Positions 31,842 to 43,902 are shown, counted from the stretch's first letter. The stretch: 64,000 nt of DNA from Muricea muricata (GCA_963855995.1 OY979717.1:51839140-51903139); one strand, 5' to 3'. The notes: generated by a model not told the origin, from the letters alone. Program-made: numbers and translations.

Positions 31842-32283
31842 ATTTTCCACTATGTGCTGCATTTTTCTTCTTCATCAAACAATAAAAGAAAAACAATATC
31901 CTTAGTTTATATGTCGTCAAACTTTGTAAAATATAGAGCTAAGATTTTTGTGTCGTCTAGCGCTGGAAGTATTTTAACAATATTTCTAATCTAATTTCTT
32001 AGTTTTTGGCGAAAAAAATATGCCTGTTCGAAAGAAATGAAAATTTTAAAAACGAAAGATTTAATTTGACGACATCATTCTATGATCTACGCTTTGAAAT
32101 TCTGTGACGTTGTTCAGTGACTTTATAATCGTCGTCCGTTGTATATGATATTGATATAATAATTTTAAAAGCTTGTTTTGAATTTCCAAACGGTTTTCTA
32201 AATTTTGACAATGCTAACAATTCTAAGATTTTACCGACTTATTAAGAAATACAAGCGAGTTAGCAAAAGGCGGTTGTCGAAGT

Positions 32284-32354
32284 GCGTTGGTGGTTCAGTG
32301 GTAGAACTCTCGCCTGCCACGCTGGAGACCGGGGTTCGATTCCCCGCCAACGCA
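32284..32354 (+). tRNA. trnG-GCC: tRNA-Gly (GCC)
   Basis: Anticodon at 32316-32318. G41 to T mismatch; the trailer has AATCTTA in place of the T run. Confidence 0.7.
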
Positions 32355-32560
32355 AGCGTAAACAATTTGGAATAATCTTATGCCCTGAATGGCTTCAAAT
32401 GTTAGATATTTATGAGAATATTTCAATATATCCTTCATAATTACATTCTTTGAAACAATCAGATATGACTGAACAGTTGAAACCTCTTTTTTTATAAATT
32501 CTAGAGAACCCTTTGATATCTGCTCAAAAATAAAAGGAAAATAGAAAATGCCTGAGAGAC

Positions 32561-32632
32561 TCCCATGTGGTCTAGTGGTGAGGATCTGGCGTTTTCACCG
32601 CCATTGCCCGGGTTCGATTCCCGGCATGGGAA
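32561..32632 (+). tRNA. trnE-UUC: tRNA-Glu (UUC)
   Basis: Anticodon at 32594-32596. T20 to G and G45 to T, both in loops. Confidence 0.85.
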
Positions 32633-32816
32633 AATTACGGCTATGTCCACTTTTCTTCATCATAAAGTAACCAAAAAACCCCTCTTTCCAATGCTATTGT
32701 ACATCATCATTTTTTACAACATTCGAGTTTAACATTTTGTCCACTCCGCCGATTGCATAACTTCAACAATGATATTAATCTAGTTCTGTTATGGACATCA
32801 AATGTTGGACTCACTG

Positions 32817-32888
32817 TCCCATGTGGTCTAGCGGTTAGTATCTGGCGCTCTCAGCGCCATGGCCCGGGTTCGATTCCCGGCATGGGCA
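32817..32888 (+). pseudogene. tRNA-Glu (CUC), several lesions
   Basis: G23 to T, C38 to G and A71 to C. Copy of the 29674 locus in a 3,143-bp duplication. Confidence 0.6.
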
Positions 32889-33329
32889 GTTTTCCACTAT
32901 GTGCGGCATTTTTCTTCTTCATCAAACAATAAAAGAAAAACGATTCCCTTAGTTTAAATGTCATCAATATTTGTAAAATTTAGGGCTAAGATTTTTTTGT
33001 CGTCTAGCGCTGGAAATATTTTAACAATAATTCTAATCTAGTTGCTTTGTTTTTGGGGAAAAAATACGCCTATTCGAAAGAAATGAAAATTTTAGGAACG
33101 AAAGATGTAATTTGACGACATCATTCCATTATCTACGCTTTCAATTTCTGTGATGTTGTTCAGTGATGTTATAATCGTCGTCCGTTGTATATGATATTGA
33201 TATAATAATTTTGAAAGCTTCACTTCAATTTGCACACGGTTTTCTAAATTTTGACAATGCTAACAATTCTAAGATTGTACCGAATTATTAAGAAGTACAC
33301 GCGAGTTAGCAAAAGGCGGTCGTTGAAGT

Positions 33330-33400
33330 GCGTTGGTGGTTCAGTGGTAGAATTCTCGCCTGCCACGCGGGAGACCGGGGTTCGATTCCCCGCTAACGCA
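33330..33400 (+). tRNA. trnG-GCC: tRNA-Gly (GCC)
   Basis: Consensus; anticodon at 33362-33364. Confidence 0.95.
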
Positions 33401-33608
33401 AGCGTAAAGAATCTGGAATACTTTTATGCCCTGAATGGCTTCAAGTGTTAGATATTTATGAGCATATTTTTATATATTCTTCATAACCACATTCTTTGAA
33501 ACATTGAAATCGCACTGAACAGCTGAATTCTCTTTTTCTGATAAATTCTAGAGAATCCTTTGTTATCTGCTCCTAAAATAAACGGAAAATAGAAAATGCC
33601 TGAGAAGC

Positions 33609-33680
33609 TCCCATGTGGTCTAGTGGTTAGGATCTGGCGTTTTCACTGGCATGGCCCGGGTTTGATTCCCGGCATGGGAA
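33609..33680 (+). pseudogene. tRNA-Glu (UUC), broken anticodon stem and B box
   Basis: Same lesions as 30466, 3,143 bp away. Confidence 0.7.
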
Positions 33681-33864
33681 AGTCACGGCTATGTCCATTT
33701 TTCTTCATCATAAAGTAACCAAAAAACCCTTCTTTCCAATGCTATTGTACATCATCATTTTTTATAACATTAGAATTCAACATTTTGTCCAGTCTGCCGA
33801 TTTCATAACTTCAACAATGATTGTAATCTAGTTCTGTTATGGACATCAAATGTTCGGCTCACTG

Positions 33865-33936
33865 TCCGATGTGGTCTAACGGTTAGGATCTGGCGCTCTC
33901 ACCGCCATGGCCCGGGTTGGATTCCCGGCATGGGAA
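33865..33936 (+). pseudogene. tRNA-Glu (CUC), A/B box changes
   Basis: Same lesions as 30722. Confidence 0.65.
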
Positions 33937-34377
33937 ATTTTCCACTATGTGCTGCATTTTTCTTCTTCATCAAACAATAAAAGAAAAACGATTCCCCTTG
34001 TTTAAATGTCATCAATATTTCTAAAATTTAGGGCTAAGAGTTTTTTGTCGTCTAGCGCTGGAAATATTTTAACAATAATTGTGATCTAGTTGCTTTGTTT
34101 TTGGGGAAAAAATACGCCTATTCGAAAGAAATGAAAATTTTAGGAACGAAAGATGTAATTTGACGACATCATTCCATTATCTACGGTTTGAAATTCTTTG
34201 ATGTTGTTCAGTGATTTTATAATTATCGTCCGTTGTATATGATATTGATATAATAATTTTAAAAGCTTGTTTTGAATTTCCAAACGGTTTTCTAAATTTT
34301 GACAATGCTAACAATTCTAAGATTTTACCGACTTATTAAGAAATACAAGCGAGTTAGCAAAAGGCGGTCGTTGAAGT

Positions 34378-34448
34378 GCGTTGGTGGTTCAGTGGTAGAA
34401 TTCTCGCCTGCCACGCGGGAGACCGGGGTTCGATTCCCCGCTAACGCA
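34378..34448 (+). tRNA. trnG-GCC: tRNA-Gly (GCC)
   Basis: Consensus; anticodon at 34410-34412. Confidence 0.95.
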
Positions 34449-34655
34449 AGCGTAAAGAATTCGGAATATTTTTATGCCCTGAATGGCTTCAAGTGTTAGA
34501 TATTTATGAGAATATTTCAATATATTCTTCATAACCACATTCTTTGAAACAATGAGTTCGGACTGAATAGCTGAATTCTCTTTTTCTGAAAAATTCTAGA
34601 GAATCTTTGATATCTGCTCCTAAAATAAAGGAAAAATGGAAAATTCCTGAGAAGC

Positions 34656-34727
34656 TCCCATGTGGTCTAGTGGTTAGGATCTGGCGTTTTCACCGCCATA
34701 GCCCGGGTTCGATTCCCGGCATGGGAA
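34656..34727 (+). tRNA. trnE-UUC: tRNA-Glu (UUC)
   Basis: Anticodon at 34689-34691. G45 to A only. Confidence 0.92.
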
Positions 34728-34930
34728 ATTCACGGCTATGTCCATTTTTCTTCATCATAAAGTAACCAAAAAACCCCTCTTTCCAATGCTATTGTACATC
34801 ATCAATTTTTACAACATTAGAGTTTATTATTTTGTCCCGTCTGCCGATTGCGTAACTTCAACAATGATTGTAATCTAGTTCTGTTATCGACATCAACTGT
34901 TCCGCTGACTGATCCACCAACCTGAGAAGC

Positions 34931-35002
34931 TCCCATGTGGTCTAGTGGTTAGGATCAGACATTCTCACCGCCATGGCCCGGGTTCGATTCCCGGCATGGG
35001 AA
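34931..35002 (+). pseudogene. tRNA-Glu (CUC slot), patched and broken
   Basis: A 19-bp insertion gives it a UUC-slot leader (CCTGAGAAGC), and TCAGACATTCTCAC destroys the 5' anticodon stem while leaving CUC. Confidence 0.7.
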
Positions 35003-35445
35003 ACTTTCCACTATGTGCTGCATTTTTCTTCTTCATCAAACAATAAAAGAAAAACGATATCCTTAGTTTATATGTCGTTAAACTTTGTAAAATATAGAGC
35101 TAAGATTTTTGTGTCGTCTAGCGCTGGAAATATTTTAACTATATTTCTAATCTAGTTGCTTAGTTTTTGGGGAAAAAAAATATGCCTGTTCGAAAGAAAT
35201 GAAAATTTTAAGAACGAAAGATTTAATTTGACAACATCATTCTATGATCTACGCTTTGAATTTCTGTGATGTTGTTCAGTGATTTTATAATCGTCGTCCG
35301 TTGTATATGATATTGATATAATAATTTTAAAAGCTTGTTTCGAATTTCCCAACGGTTTTCTAAATTTTGACAATGCTAACAATTCTAAGATTTTACCGAC
35401 TTATTAAGAAATACACGCGAGTTAGCAAAAGGCGGTCGTTGAAGT

Positions 35446-35516
35446 GCGTTGGTGGTTCAGTGGTAGAACTCTCGCCTGCCACCTGGGAGACCGGGGTTCG
35501 ATTCCCCGCCAACGCA
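35446..35516 (+). tRNA. trnG-GCC: tRNA-Gly (GCC)
   Basis: Anticodon at 35478-35480. CACCTGGG variant; shortened trailer as at 16790. Confidence 0.75.
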
Positions 35517-35704
35517 AGCGTAAACAATTTGGAATATTCTTATGTTAGATATTTATGAGAATATTTCAATATATCCTTCATAACCACATTCTTTGAAACA
35601 ATCAGATGGGACTGAACAGTTGAAACCTCTTTTTTTATAAATTCTAGAGAATCCTTTGATATCTGCTCCAAAAATAAAAGGAAAATAGAAAACGACTGAG
35701 AGAC

Positions 35705-35776
35705 TCCCATGTGGTCTAGTGGTTAGGATCTGGCGTTTTCACCGCCATGGCCCGGGTTCGATTCCCGGCATGGGAA
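35705..35776 (+). tRNA. trnE-UUC: tRNA-Glu (UUC)
   Basis: Consensus; anticodon at 35738-35740. Confidence 0.95.
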
Positions 35777-35960
35777 ATTCACGGCTATGTCCATTTTTCT
35801 TCATCATAAAGTAACCAAAAAACCCTTCTTTCCAATGCTATTGTACATGATCATTTTTTACAACATTCGAGTTTAACATTTTGTCCAGTCCGCCAATTGC
35901 ATAACTTCAACAATGATTGTAATCTAGTTCTGTTATTGACATCAAGTGTTCCGCTGACTT

Positions 35961-36032
35961 TCCCATGTGGTCTAGTGGTTAGGATATGGCGCTCTCACCG
36001 CCATGGCCCGGGTTCGATTCCCGGCATACGAA
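35961..36032 (+). pseudogene. tRNA-Glu (CUC), double acceptor mismatch
   Basis: CATACGA end and C26 to A, as at 21492. Confidence 0.6.
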
Positions 36033-36474
36033 ATTTTCCACTATGTCCTGCATTTTTCTTCTTCATCAAACAATAAAAGAAAAAAGATATCCTTAGTTTA
36101 TATGTCGTCAAACTTTGTAAAATATAGAGCTAAGATTTTTGTGTCGTCTAGCGCTGGAAATATTTTAACAATATTTCTAATCTAGTTGCTTAGTTTTTGG
36201 GGAAAAAAATATGCCTGTTCGAAAGAAATGAAAATTTTAGGAACGAAAGATTTAATTTGACGACATCATTCTATGATCTACGCTTTGAATTTCTGTGATG
36301 TTGTTCAGTGATGTTATAATCGTCGTCGTGTTTATATGATATTGATATAATAATTTTGAAAGCTTCACTTCAATTTCCAAACGGTTTTCTAAATTTTGAC
36401 AATGCTAATAATTCTAAGATTGTACCGACTTATTAAGAATTACACACGAAATAGCAAAAAGCGGTCGTTGAAGT

Positions 36475-36545
36475 GCGTCAGTGTTTCCGTGGTATAAATC
36501 TCGCCTGCCACGCGGGAGACCGAGGTTCGATTCCCCGCTAACGCA
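36475..36545 (+). pseudogene. tRNA-Gly (GCC), diverged D arm
   Basis: GTTTCCGTGGTATAA D arm; copy of 22329. Confidence 0.6.
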
Positions 36546-36753
36546 AGCGTAAAGAATTTGGAATATTTTTATGCCCTGAATGACTTCAAATGTTAGATAT
36601 TTATGAGAATATTTCAATATATTGTTCATAACCACATTCTTGGAAACAATGAGATCGGACTGAACAGCTGAATTCTCTTTTTTTGATAAATTCTAGAGAA
36701 TCCTTTGATATCTGCTCCAAAAATAAAGGGAAAATGGAAAACGCCTGAAAAAC

Positions 36754-36825
36754 TCCCATGTGGTCTAGTGGTTAGGATCTTTCGTTTTCACCGCCTTGGC
36801 CCGGGTTCGATTCCCGGCATGGGAA
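36754..36825 (+). pseudogene. tRNA-Glu (UUC), broken anticodon stem
   Basis: TTTCG opposite CGCCT leaves only two good pairs. Confidence 0.65.
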
Positions 36826-37008
36826 ATTCACGGCTATGTCCATTTTTCTTCATCATAAAGTAACCAAAAAACCCTTCTTTCCAATGCTATTGTACATCAT
36901 CATTTTTTACAACATCGAGTTTAACATTTCGTCCAGTCCGCCGATTGCATAACTTCAACAATGACTGTAATCTAGTTATGTTATGGACATCAAATGTTCG
37001 GCTCACTG

Positions 37009-37080
37009 TCCCATGTGGTCTAGCGGTTAGGATCTGGCGCTCTCACTGCCATGGCCCGGGTTCGAATCCCGGCATGGGAA
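37009..37080 (+). tRNA. trnE-CUC: tRNA-Glu (CUC)
   Basis: Anticodon at 37042-37044. C39 to T (G-U) and TTCGAATCC T loop, both tolerable. Confidence 0.85.
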
Positions 37081-37521
37081 ATTTTCCACTATGTGCTGCA
37101 TTTTTCTTCTTCATCAAACAATAAAAGAAAAACGATTGCCTTAGTTTAAATGTCATCAATATTTGGAAAATTTACGGCTAAGATTTTTTTGTCGTCTAGC
37201 GCTGGAAATATTTTAACAATAATTCTAATCTAGTTGCTTAGTTTTTGGGGAAAAAATACGCCTATTCGAAAGAAATGAAAATTTTAGGAACGAAAGATGT
37301 AATTTGACGACATCATTCCATTATCTACGCTTTCAATTTCTGTAATGTTGTTCAGTGATGTTATAATCGTCGTCCGTTGTATATGATATTGATATAATAA
37401 TTTTGAAAGCTTCACTTCAATTTCCAAACGGTTTTCTAAATTTTGACAATGCTAACAATTCTAAGATTGTACCGAATTATTAAGAAATACAGGCGAGTTA
37501 GCAAAAGGTGGTCGTTGAAGT

Positions 37522-37592
37522 CCGTTGGTGGTTCAGTGGTAGAATTCTCGCCTGCCACGCGGGAGACCGTGGTTCGATTCCCCGCTAACGCA
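37522..37592 (+). tRNA. trnG-GCC: tRNA-Gly (GCC), first pair broken
   Basis: Anticodon at 37554-37556. G1 to C, plus GACCGTGG in the T stem. Confidence 0.55.
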
Positions 37593-37800
37593 AGCGTAAA
37601 GAATTTGGAATACTTTTATGCCCTGAATGGCTTCAAGTGTTAGATATTTATGAGCATATTTCAATATATTCTTCATAACCACATTCTTCGAAACAATGAA
37701 ATCCGACTGAACAGCTGAATTCTCTTTTTCTGATAAATTCTAGAGAATCCTTTGATATCTGCTCCTAAAATAAACGGAAAATAGAAAATGCCTGAGAAGC

Positions 37801-37872
37801 TCCCATGTGGTCTAGTGGTTAGGATCTGGCGTTTTCACCGCCATGGCTCGGGTTCGATTCCCGAAATTGGAA
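37801..37872 (+). pseudogene. tRNA-Glu (UUC) with degraded 3' end
   Basis: CCCGAAATTGGAA end, copy of 19142. Confidence 0.7.
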
Positions 37873-38056
37873 ATTCACGGCTATGTCCATTTTTCTTCAT
37901 CATAAAGTAACCAAAAAACCCTTCTTTCCAATGCTATTTTACATCATCATTTTTTACAACATTAGAGTTTAATATTTTGTCCAGTCCGCCGATTGCATAA
38001 CTTCAACAATGACTGTAATCTAGTTCTGTTATCGATAATAAATGTTCGGCTCACTG

Positions 38057-38128
38057 TCCCATGTGGTCTAGCGGTTAGGATCTGGCGCTCTCACCGCCAT
38101 GGCCCGGGTTCGATTCCCGGCATGGGAA
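38057..38128 (+). tRNA. trnE-CUC: tRNA-Glu (CUC)
   Basis: Consensus; anticodon at 38090-38092. Confidence 0.95.
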
Positions 38129-38569
38129 ATTTTTCTGTATGTGCTGCATTTTTCTTCTTCATCAAACAATAAAAGGAAAACGATATCCTTAGTTTATATG
38201 TCGTCAAACTTTGTAAAATTTAGAGCTAAGATTTTTCTTTCGTCTAGCGCTGGAAATATTTTAACAATATTTCTAATCTAGTTGCTTAGTTTTTGGAAAA
38301 AAAATATGCCTATTCGAAAGAAATGAAAAGTTTAGGAACGAAAGATGTAATTTGACGACATCATTCTATTACCTACGCTTTGAGTTTCTGTGTTGTTGTT
38401 CAGTGATCTTATAATCGTGGTCCGTTGTATATGATATTGATATAATAACTTTGAAAGCTTCACTTCAATTTCCAAACAGTTTTCTAAATTTTGACAATGC
38501 TAACAATTCTAAGATTGTACCGAATTATTAAGAAGTACACGCGAGTTAGCAAAAGACAGTCGTTGAAGT

Positions 38570-38640
38570 GCGTTGGTGGTTCAGTGGTAGAATTCTCGCC
38601 TGCCACGCGGGAGACCGGGGTTCGATTCCCCGCCAACGCA
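38570..38640 (+). tRNA. trnG-GCC: tRNA-Gly (GCC)
   Basis: Consensus, CCAACGC acceptor; anticodon at 38602-38604. Confidence 0.95.
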
Positions 38641-38848
38641 AGCGTGAAGAATTTGAAATATTTTTATGCCCTGAATGGCTTCAAGTGTTAGATATTTATG
38701 AGAATATTTCAATATATTCTTCATAACCACATTCTTTGAAACAATGAGATGGGACTGAACAGCTGAATTCTATTTTTTTGATAAATTCTAGAGAATCCTT
38801 TGATATCTCATCCTAAAATAAAGGGAAAATGGAAAATGCCTGAGAAGC

Positions 38849-38920
38849 TCCCATGTGGTCTAGTGGTTAGGATCTGGCGTTTTCACCGCCATAGCCCGGG
38901 TTCGATTCCCGGCATAAGAA
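38849..38920 (+). pseudogene. tRNA-Glu (UUC), acceptor damaged
   Basis: CATAAGA removes two acceptor pairs; the duplicate at 20189 has only one of them. Confidence 0.55.
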
Positions 38921-39104
38921 ATTCACGGCTATGTCCATTTTTCTTCATCATAAAGTAACCAAAAAACCCCTCTTTCCAATGCTATTGTACATCATCATTT
39001 TTTACAACATTAGAGTTTAATATTTTGTCCAGTCCGCCGATTCCATAACTTCAACAATGACTGTAATCTAGTTCTGTTATCGACATCAAATGTTCGGCTC
39101 ACTG

Positions 39105-39176
39105 TCCGATGTGGTCTAGCGGTTAGGATCTGGCGCTCTCACCGCCATGGCCCGGGTTCGATTCCCGGCATGGGAA
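39105..39176 (+). tRNA. trnE-CUC: tRNA-Glu (CUC), C4 to G
   Basis: Anticodon at 39138-39140; one acceptor mismatch. Confidence 0.7.
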
Positions 39177-39616
39177 ATTTTCCACTATGTGCTGCATTTT
39201 TCTTCTTCATCAAACAATAAAAGAAAAACGGTTCCCTTAGTTTCAATGTCATCAATATTTCTAAAATTTAGGGCTAAGATTTTTTTGTCGTCTTGCGCTG
39301 GAAATATTTTAACAATAATTCTAATCTAGTTGCTTTGTTTTTGGGGAAAAAATACGCCTATTCGAACGAAATGAAAATTTTAGGAACGAAAGATTTAATT
39401 TGACGACATCATTCCATTATCTACGCCTTTAATTTCTGTGATGTTGTTCAGTGATGTTATAATCGTCGTCCGTTGTATATGATTTTGATATAATAATTTT
39501 GAAAGCTTCACTTCAATTTCCAAACGGTTTTCTAAATTTTGACAATGCTAACAATTCTAAGATTGTGCCGAATTATTAAGAAGTTTAGCGAGTTAGCAAA
39601 AGGCGGTCGTTGAAGT

Positions 39617-39687
39617 ACGTTGGTGGTTCAGTGGTAGAATTCTCGCCTGCCACTCGGGAGACCGGGGTTCGATTCCCCGCTAACGCA
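39617..39687 (+). tRNA. trnG-GCC: tRNA-Gly (GCC), first pair broken
   Basis: Anticodon at 39649-39651. G1 to A and G39 to T. Confidence 0.6.
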
Positions 39688-39895
39688 AGCGTAAAGAATT
39701 TGGAATATTTTTATGCCCTGAATGGCTTCAAGTGTTAGATATTTATGAGCATATTTCAATATATTCTTCATAACCACATTCTTTGAAACAATGAAATCGG
39801 ACTGAACAGCTGAATTCTCTTTTTCTGATAAATTCTAGAGAATCCTTTGATATCTGCTCCTAAAATAAACGGAAAATAGAAAATGCCTGAGAAGC

Positions 39896-39967
39896 TCCCA
39901 TGTGGTCTAGTGGTTAGGATCTGGCGTTTTCACCGCCATGGCCCGGGTTCGATTCCCGGCATGGGAA
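39896..39967 (+). tRNA. trnE-UUC: tRNA-Glu (UUC)
   Basis: Consensus; anticodon at 39929-39931. Confidence 0.95.
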
Positions 39968-40150
39968 AGTCACGGCTATGTCCATTTTTCTTCATCATAA
40001 AGTAACCAAAAAACCCTTCTTTCCAATGCTATTGTACATGATCATTTTTTACAACATTAGAATTCAACATTTTGTCCAGTCTGCCGATTGCATAACTTCA
40101 ACAATGATTGTAATCTAGTTCATCAACAACATCAACTGTTCCGCTGATTT

Positions 40151-40222
40151 TCCCATGTGGTCTAGTGGTTAGGATCTGGCGCTCTCACCGCCATGGCCCG
40201 CGTTCGATTCCCGGCATGGGAA
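40151..40222 (+). tRNA. trnE-CUC: tRNA-Glu (CUC), T-stem mismatch
   Basis: Anticodon at 40184-40186. CCCGCGTTCG loses one T-stem pair. Confidence 0.7.
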
Positions 40223-40663
40223 ATTTTTCACTATGTGCTGCATTTTTCTTCTTCATCAAACAATAAAAGGAAAACGATATCCTTAGTTTATATGTCGTCA
40301 AACTTTGTAAAATTTAGAGCTAAGATTTTTCTTTCGTCTAGCGCTGGAAATATTTTAACAATATTTCTAATCTAGTTGCTTAGTTTTTGGAAAAAAAATA
40401 TGCCTATTCGAAAGAAATGAAAATTTTAGGAACGAAAGATGTAATTTGACGACATCATTCTATTACCTACGCTTTGAGTTTCTGTGATGTTGTTCAGTAA
40501 TCTTATAATCGTCGTCCGTTGTATATGATATTGATATAATAACTTTGAAAGCTTCACTTCAATTTCCAAACGGTTTTCTAAATTTTGACAATGCTAACAA
40601 TTCTAAGATTGTACCGAATTATTAAGAAGTACACGCGAGTTAGCAAAAGGCAGTCGTTGAAGT

Positions 40664-40734
40664 GCGTTGGTGGTTCAGTGGTAGAGTTTTCGCCTGCCAC
40701 GCGGGAGGCCGGGGTTCGATTCCCCGCCAACGCA
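40664..40734 (+). tRNA. trnG-GCC: tRNA-Gly (GCC)
   Basis: Anticodon at 40696-40698. Same AGAGTTTTCG and GGAGGCC changes as 23935. Confidence 0.8.
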
Positions 40735-40942
40735 AGCGTGAAGAATTTGAAATATTTTTATGCCCTGAATGGCTTCAAGTGTTAGATATTTATGAGAATA
40801 TTTCAATATATTCTTCATAACCACATTCTTTGAAACAATGAGATGGGACTGAACAGCTGAATTCTATTTTTTTGATAAATTCTAGAGAATCCTTTGATAT
40901 CTGCTCCTAAAATAAAGGGAAAATGGAAAATGCCTGAGAAGC

Positions 40943-41014
40943 TCCCATGTGGTCTATTGGTTAGGATCTGGCGTTTTCACCGCCATGGCCCGGGTTCGAT
41001 TCCCGGCATGGGAA
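40943..41014 (+). tRNA. trnE-UUC: tRNA-Glu (UUC)
   Basis: Anticodon at 40976-40978. G15 to T in the A box. Confidence 0.8.
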
Positions 41015-41197
41015 AGTCACGGCTATGTCCATTTTTCTTCATCATAAAGTAACCAAAAAACCCTTCTTTCCAATGCTATTGTACATGATCATTTTTTACA
41101 ACATTAGAATTCAACATTTTGTCCAGTCTGCCGATTGCATAACTTCAACAATGATTGTAATCTAGTTCATGAACAACAACAACTGTTCCGCTGACTG

Positions 41198-41269
41198 TCC
41201 CATGTGGTCTAGTGGTTAGGATCTGGCGCTCTCACCGCCATGGCCCGGGTCCGATTCCCGGCATACGAA
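41198..41269 (+). pseudogene. tRNA-Glu (CUC), B box and acceptor changes
   Basis: GGTCCGATT B box and CATACGA end. Confidence 0.65.
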
Positions 41270-41711
41270 ATTTTCCACTATGTCCAGCATTTTTCATCTT
41301 CATGAAACAATAAAAGAAAAACGCTATCCTTAGTTTATATGTCGTCAAACTTTGTAAAATATAGAGCTAAGATTTTTGTGTCGTCTAGCGCTGGAAATAT
41401 TTTAACAATATTTCTAATCTAGTTGCTTAGTTTTTGGGGAAAAAAATATGCCTGTTCGAAAGAAATGAAAATTTTAAAAACGAAAGATTTAATTTGACGA
41501 CATCATTCTATGATCGACGCTTTGAATTTCTGTGATGTTGTTCAGTGATTTTATAATCGTGGTCCGTTGTATATGATATTGATATAATAATTTTAAAAGC
41601 TTGTTTTGAATTTCCAAACGGTTTTCTAAATTTCGACAATGCTAACAATTCTAAGATTTTACCGACTTATTAAGAAATACACGCGAGTTAGCAAAAGGCG
41701 GTCGTTGAAGT

Positions 41712-41782
41712 GCGTTGGTGGTTCAGTGGTAGAACTCTCGCCTGCCACCTGGGAGACCGGGGTTCGATTCCCCGCCAACGCA
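41712..41782 (+). tRNA. trnG-GCC: tRNA-Gly (GCC)
   Basis: Anticodon at 41744-41746. CACCTGGG stem variant; no proximal T run. Confidence 0.75.
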
Positions 41783-41990
41783 AGCGTAAACAATTTGGAA
41801 TATTCTTATGCCCTGAATGGCTTCAAATGTTAGATATTTATGAGAATATTTCAATTTATCCTTCATAACCACATTCTTTGAAACAATCAAATCGGACTGA
41901 ACAGCTGAAACCTCTTTTTTTCCAGCATTCTAGAGAATCCTTTGATATCTGCTCCAAAAATAAAAGGAAAATTGAAAACGCCTGGGAGAC

Positions 41991-42062
41991 TCCCATGTGG
42001 TCTAGTGGTTAGGATCTGGCGTTTTCACCGCCATGGCCCGGGTTCGGTTCCCGAAATGGGAA
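41991..42062 (+). pseudogene. tRNA-Glu (UUC), T-arm damage
   Basis: TTCGGTT loop and CCCGAAATGGG. An intermediate form of the more damaged copy at 25262. Confidence 0.55.
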
Positions 42063-42246
42063 ATTCACGGCTATGTCCATTTTTCTTCATCATAAAGTAA
42101 CCAAAAAACCCTTCTTTCCAATGCTATTGTACATCATCATTTTTTACAACATTAGAGTTTAATATTTTGTCCAGTCCGCCAATTGCATAACTTCAACAAT
42201 GACTGTAATCTAGTTCTGTTATGGACATCAAATGTTCGGCTCACTG

Positions 42247-42318
42247 TCCCATGTGGTCTAGCGGTTAGGATCTGGCGCTCTTACCGCCATGGCCCGGGTT
42301 CGATTCCCGGCATGGGAA
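42247..42318 (+). tRNA. Glu-type tRNA with CUU (Lys) anticodon
   Basis: Anticodon at 42280-42282, loop CTCTTAC, all other positions consensus. Duplicate of 25518 at a 16,729-bp offset. Confidence 0.85.
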
Positions 42319-42746
42319 ATTTTTCACTATTTGCTGCATTTTTCTTCTTCATCAAACAATAAAAGAAAAACGATTCCCTTAGTTTAAATGTCATCAATAT
42401 TTCTAAAATTTAGGGCTAAGATTTTTTTGTCGTCTAGCGCTGGAAATATTTTAACAATAATTCTAATCTAGTTGCTTTGTTTTTGGGGAAAAAATACGCC
42501 TATTCGAAAGAAATGAAAATTTAAGGAACGAAAGATGTAATTTGACGACATCATTCCATTATCTACGCTTTCAATTTCTGTGATGTTGTTCAGTGATGTT
42601 ATAATCGTCGTCCGTTGTATATATTGATATAATAATTTTGAAAGCTTCACTTCAATTTCCAAACGGTTTTCTAAATTTTGACAATGCTAACAATTCTAAG
42701 ATTGTACCGAATTATTAAGAAGTACACGCGAGTTAACAAAAGGCGG

Positions 42747-42817
42747 GCGTTAGTGGTTCAGTGCTAGAATTCTCGCCTGCCACGCGGGAGACCGGGGTTC
42801 GATTCCCCGCTAACGCA
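42747..42817 (+). tRNA. trnG-GCC: tRNA-Gly (GCC) with restored acceptor pair
   Basis: Anticodon at 42779-42781. GCGTTAG/CTAACGC as in 26021. Confidence 0.8.
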
Positions 42818-43024
42818 AGCGTGAAGAATTTGGAATACTTTTATGCCCTGAATGGCTTCAAGTGTTAGATATTTATGAGCATATTTCAATATATTCTTTA
42901 TACCACATTCTTTGAAACAATGAAATCGGACTGAACAGCTGAATTCTCTTTTTCTGATAAATTCTAGAGAATCCTTTGATATCTGCTCCTAAAATAAACG
43001 GAAAATAGAAAATGCCTGAGAAGC

Positions 43025-43096
43025 TCCCATGTGGTCTAGTGGTTAGGATCTGGCGTTTTCACCGCCATGGCCCGGGTTCGATTCCCGGCATGGGAA
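43025..43096 (+). tRNA. trnE-UUC: tRNA-Glu (UUC), empty MITE site
   Basis: Consensus; anticodon at 43058-43060. The undisturbed counterpart of the MITE-split gene at 26299. Confidence 0.95.
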
Positions 43097-43278
43097 AGTC
43101 ACGGCTATGTCCATTTTTCTTCATCATAAAGTAACCAAAAAACCCTTCTTTCCAATGCTATTGTACATGATCATTTTTTACAACATTAGAATTCAACATT
43201 TTTCCAGTCTGCCGATTGCATAACTTCAACAATGATTGTAATCTAGTTCATCAACAACATCAACTGTTCCGCTAACTG

Positions 43279-43323
43279 TCCCATGTGGTCTAGTGGTTAG
43301 GATCTGGCGCTCTCACCGCCATG
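43279..43323 (+). pseudogene. 5' half of tRNA-Glu (CUC) fused to Gly leader
   Basis: Same junction as 27007, in the duplicated block. Confidence 0.85.
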
Positions 43324-43369
43324 CATATTAAGCGATACACGGAAGTTAGCAAATGGCGGTCGTTGGAGT

Positions 43370-43440
43370 GCGTTGGTGGAGTAGTGCTAGAATTCTCGCC
43401 TGCCACACGGTGGGCCGGGTTTCGATTCCCCGCCAACGAG
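43370..43440 (+). pseudogene. tRNA-Gly (GCC), degenerate
   Basis: Shares the lesions of 27098; D arm GGAGTAGTGCTAG. Confidence 0.65.
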
Positions 43441-43646
43441 AGCGTAAAGAATTTGGAATATTCTTATGCCCTGAATGACTTCACTTGTTAGATATTTATG
43501 AGAATATTTCAATATATCCTTCATAACCACATTCTTTGAAACAATCAGATCGGACTGAACAGCTGAAACCTCTTTTTTTAGAGGTTTAGAGAATCCTTTA
43601 AAATCTGCTCCAAAAATAAAAGGAAAATAGAAAACGCCTGAAAGAC

Positions 43647-43718
43647 TCCCATGTGGTCTAGTGGTTAGGATCTGGCGTTTTCACCGCCATGGCCAGGGTT
43701 CGATTCCCGGCATGGGAA
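43647..43718 (+). tRNA. trnE-UUC: tRNA-Glu (UUC), T-stem mismatch
   Basis: Anticodon at 43680-43682. GGCCAGGG loses one T-stem pair. Confidence 0.75.
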
Positions 43719-43902
43719 ATTCACGGCTATGTCCATTTTTCTTCATCATAAAGTAACCAAAAAACCCCTCTTTCCAATGCTATTGTACATCATAATTTTT
43801 TACAACATTCGAGTTTAACATTTTGTCCACTCCGCCGATTGCATAACTTCAACAATGCTTGTAATTTAGTTCTGTTATGGACATCAAATGTTCGACTCAC
43901 TG

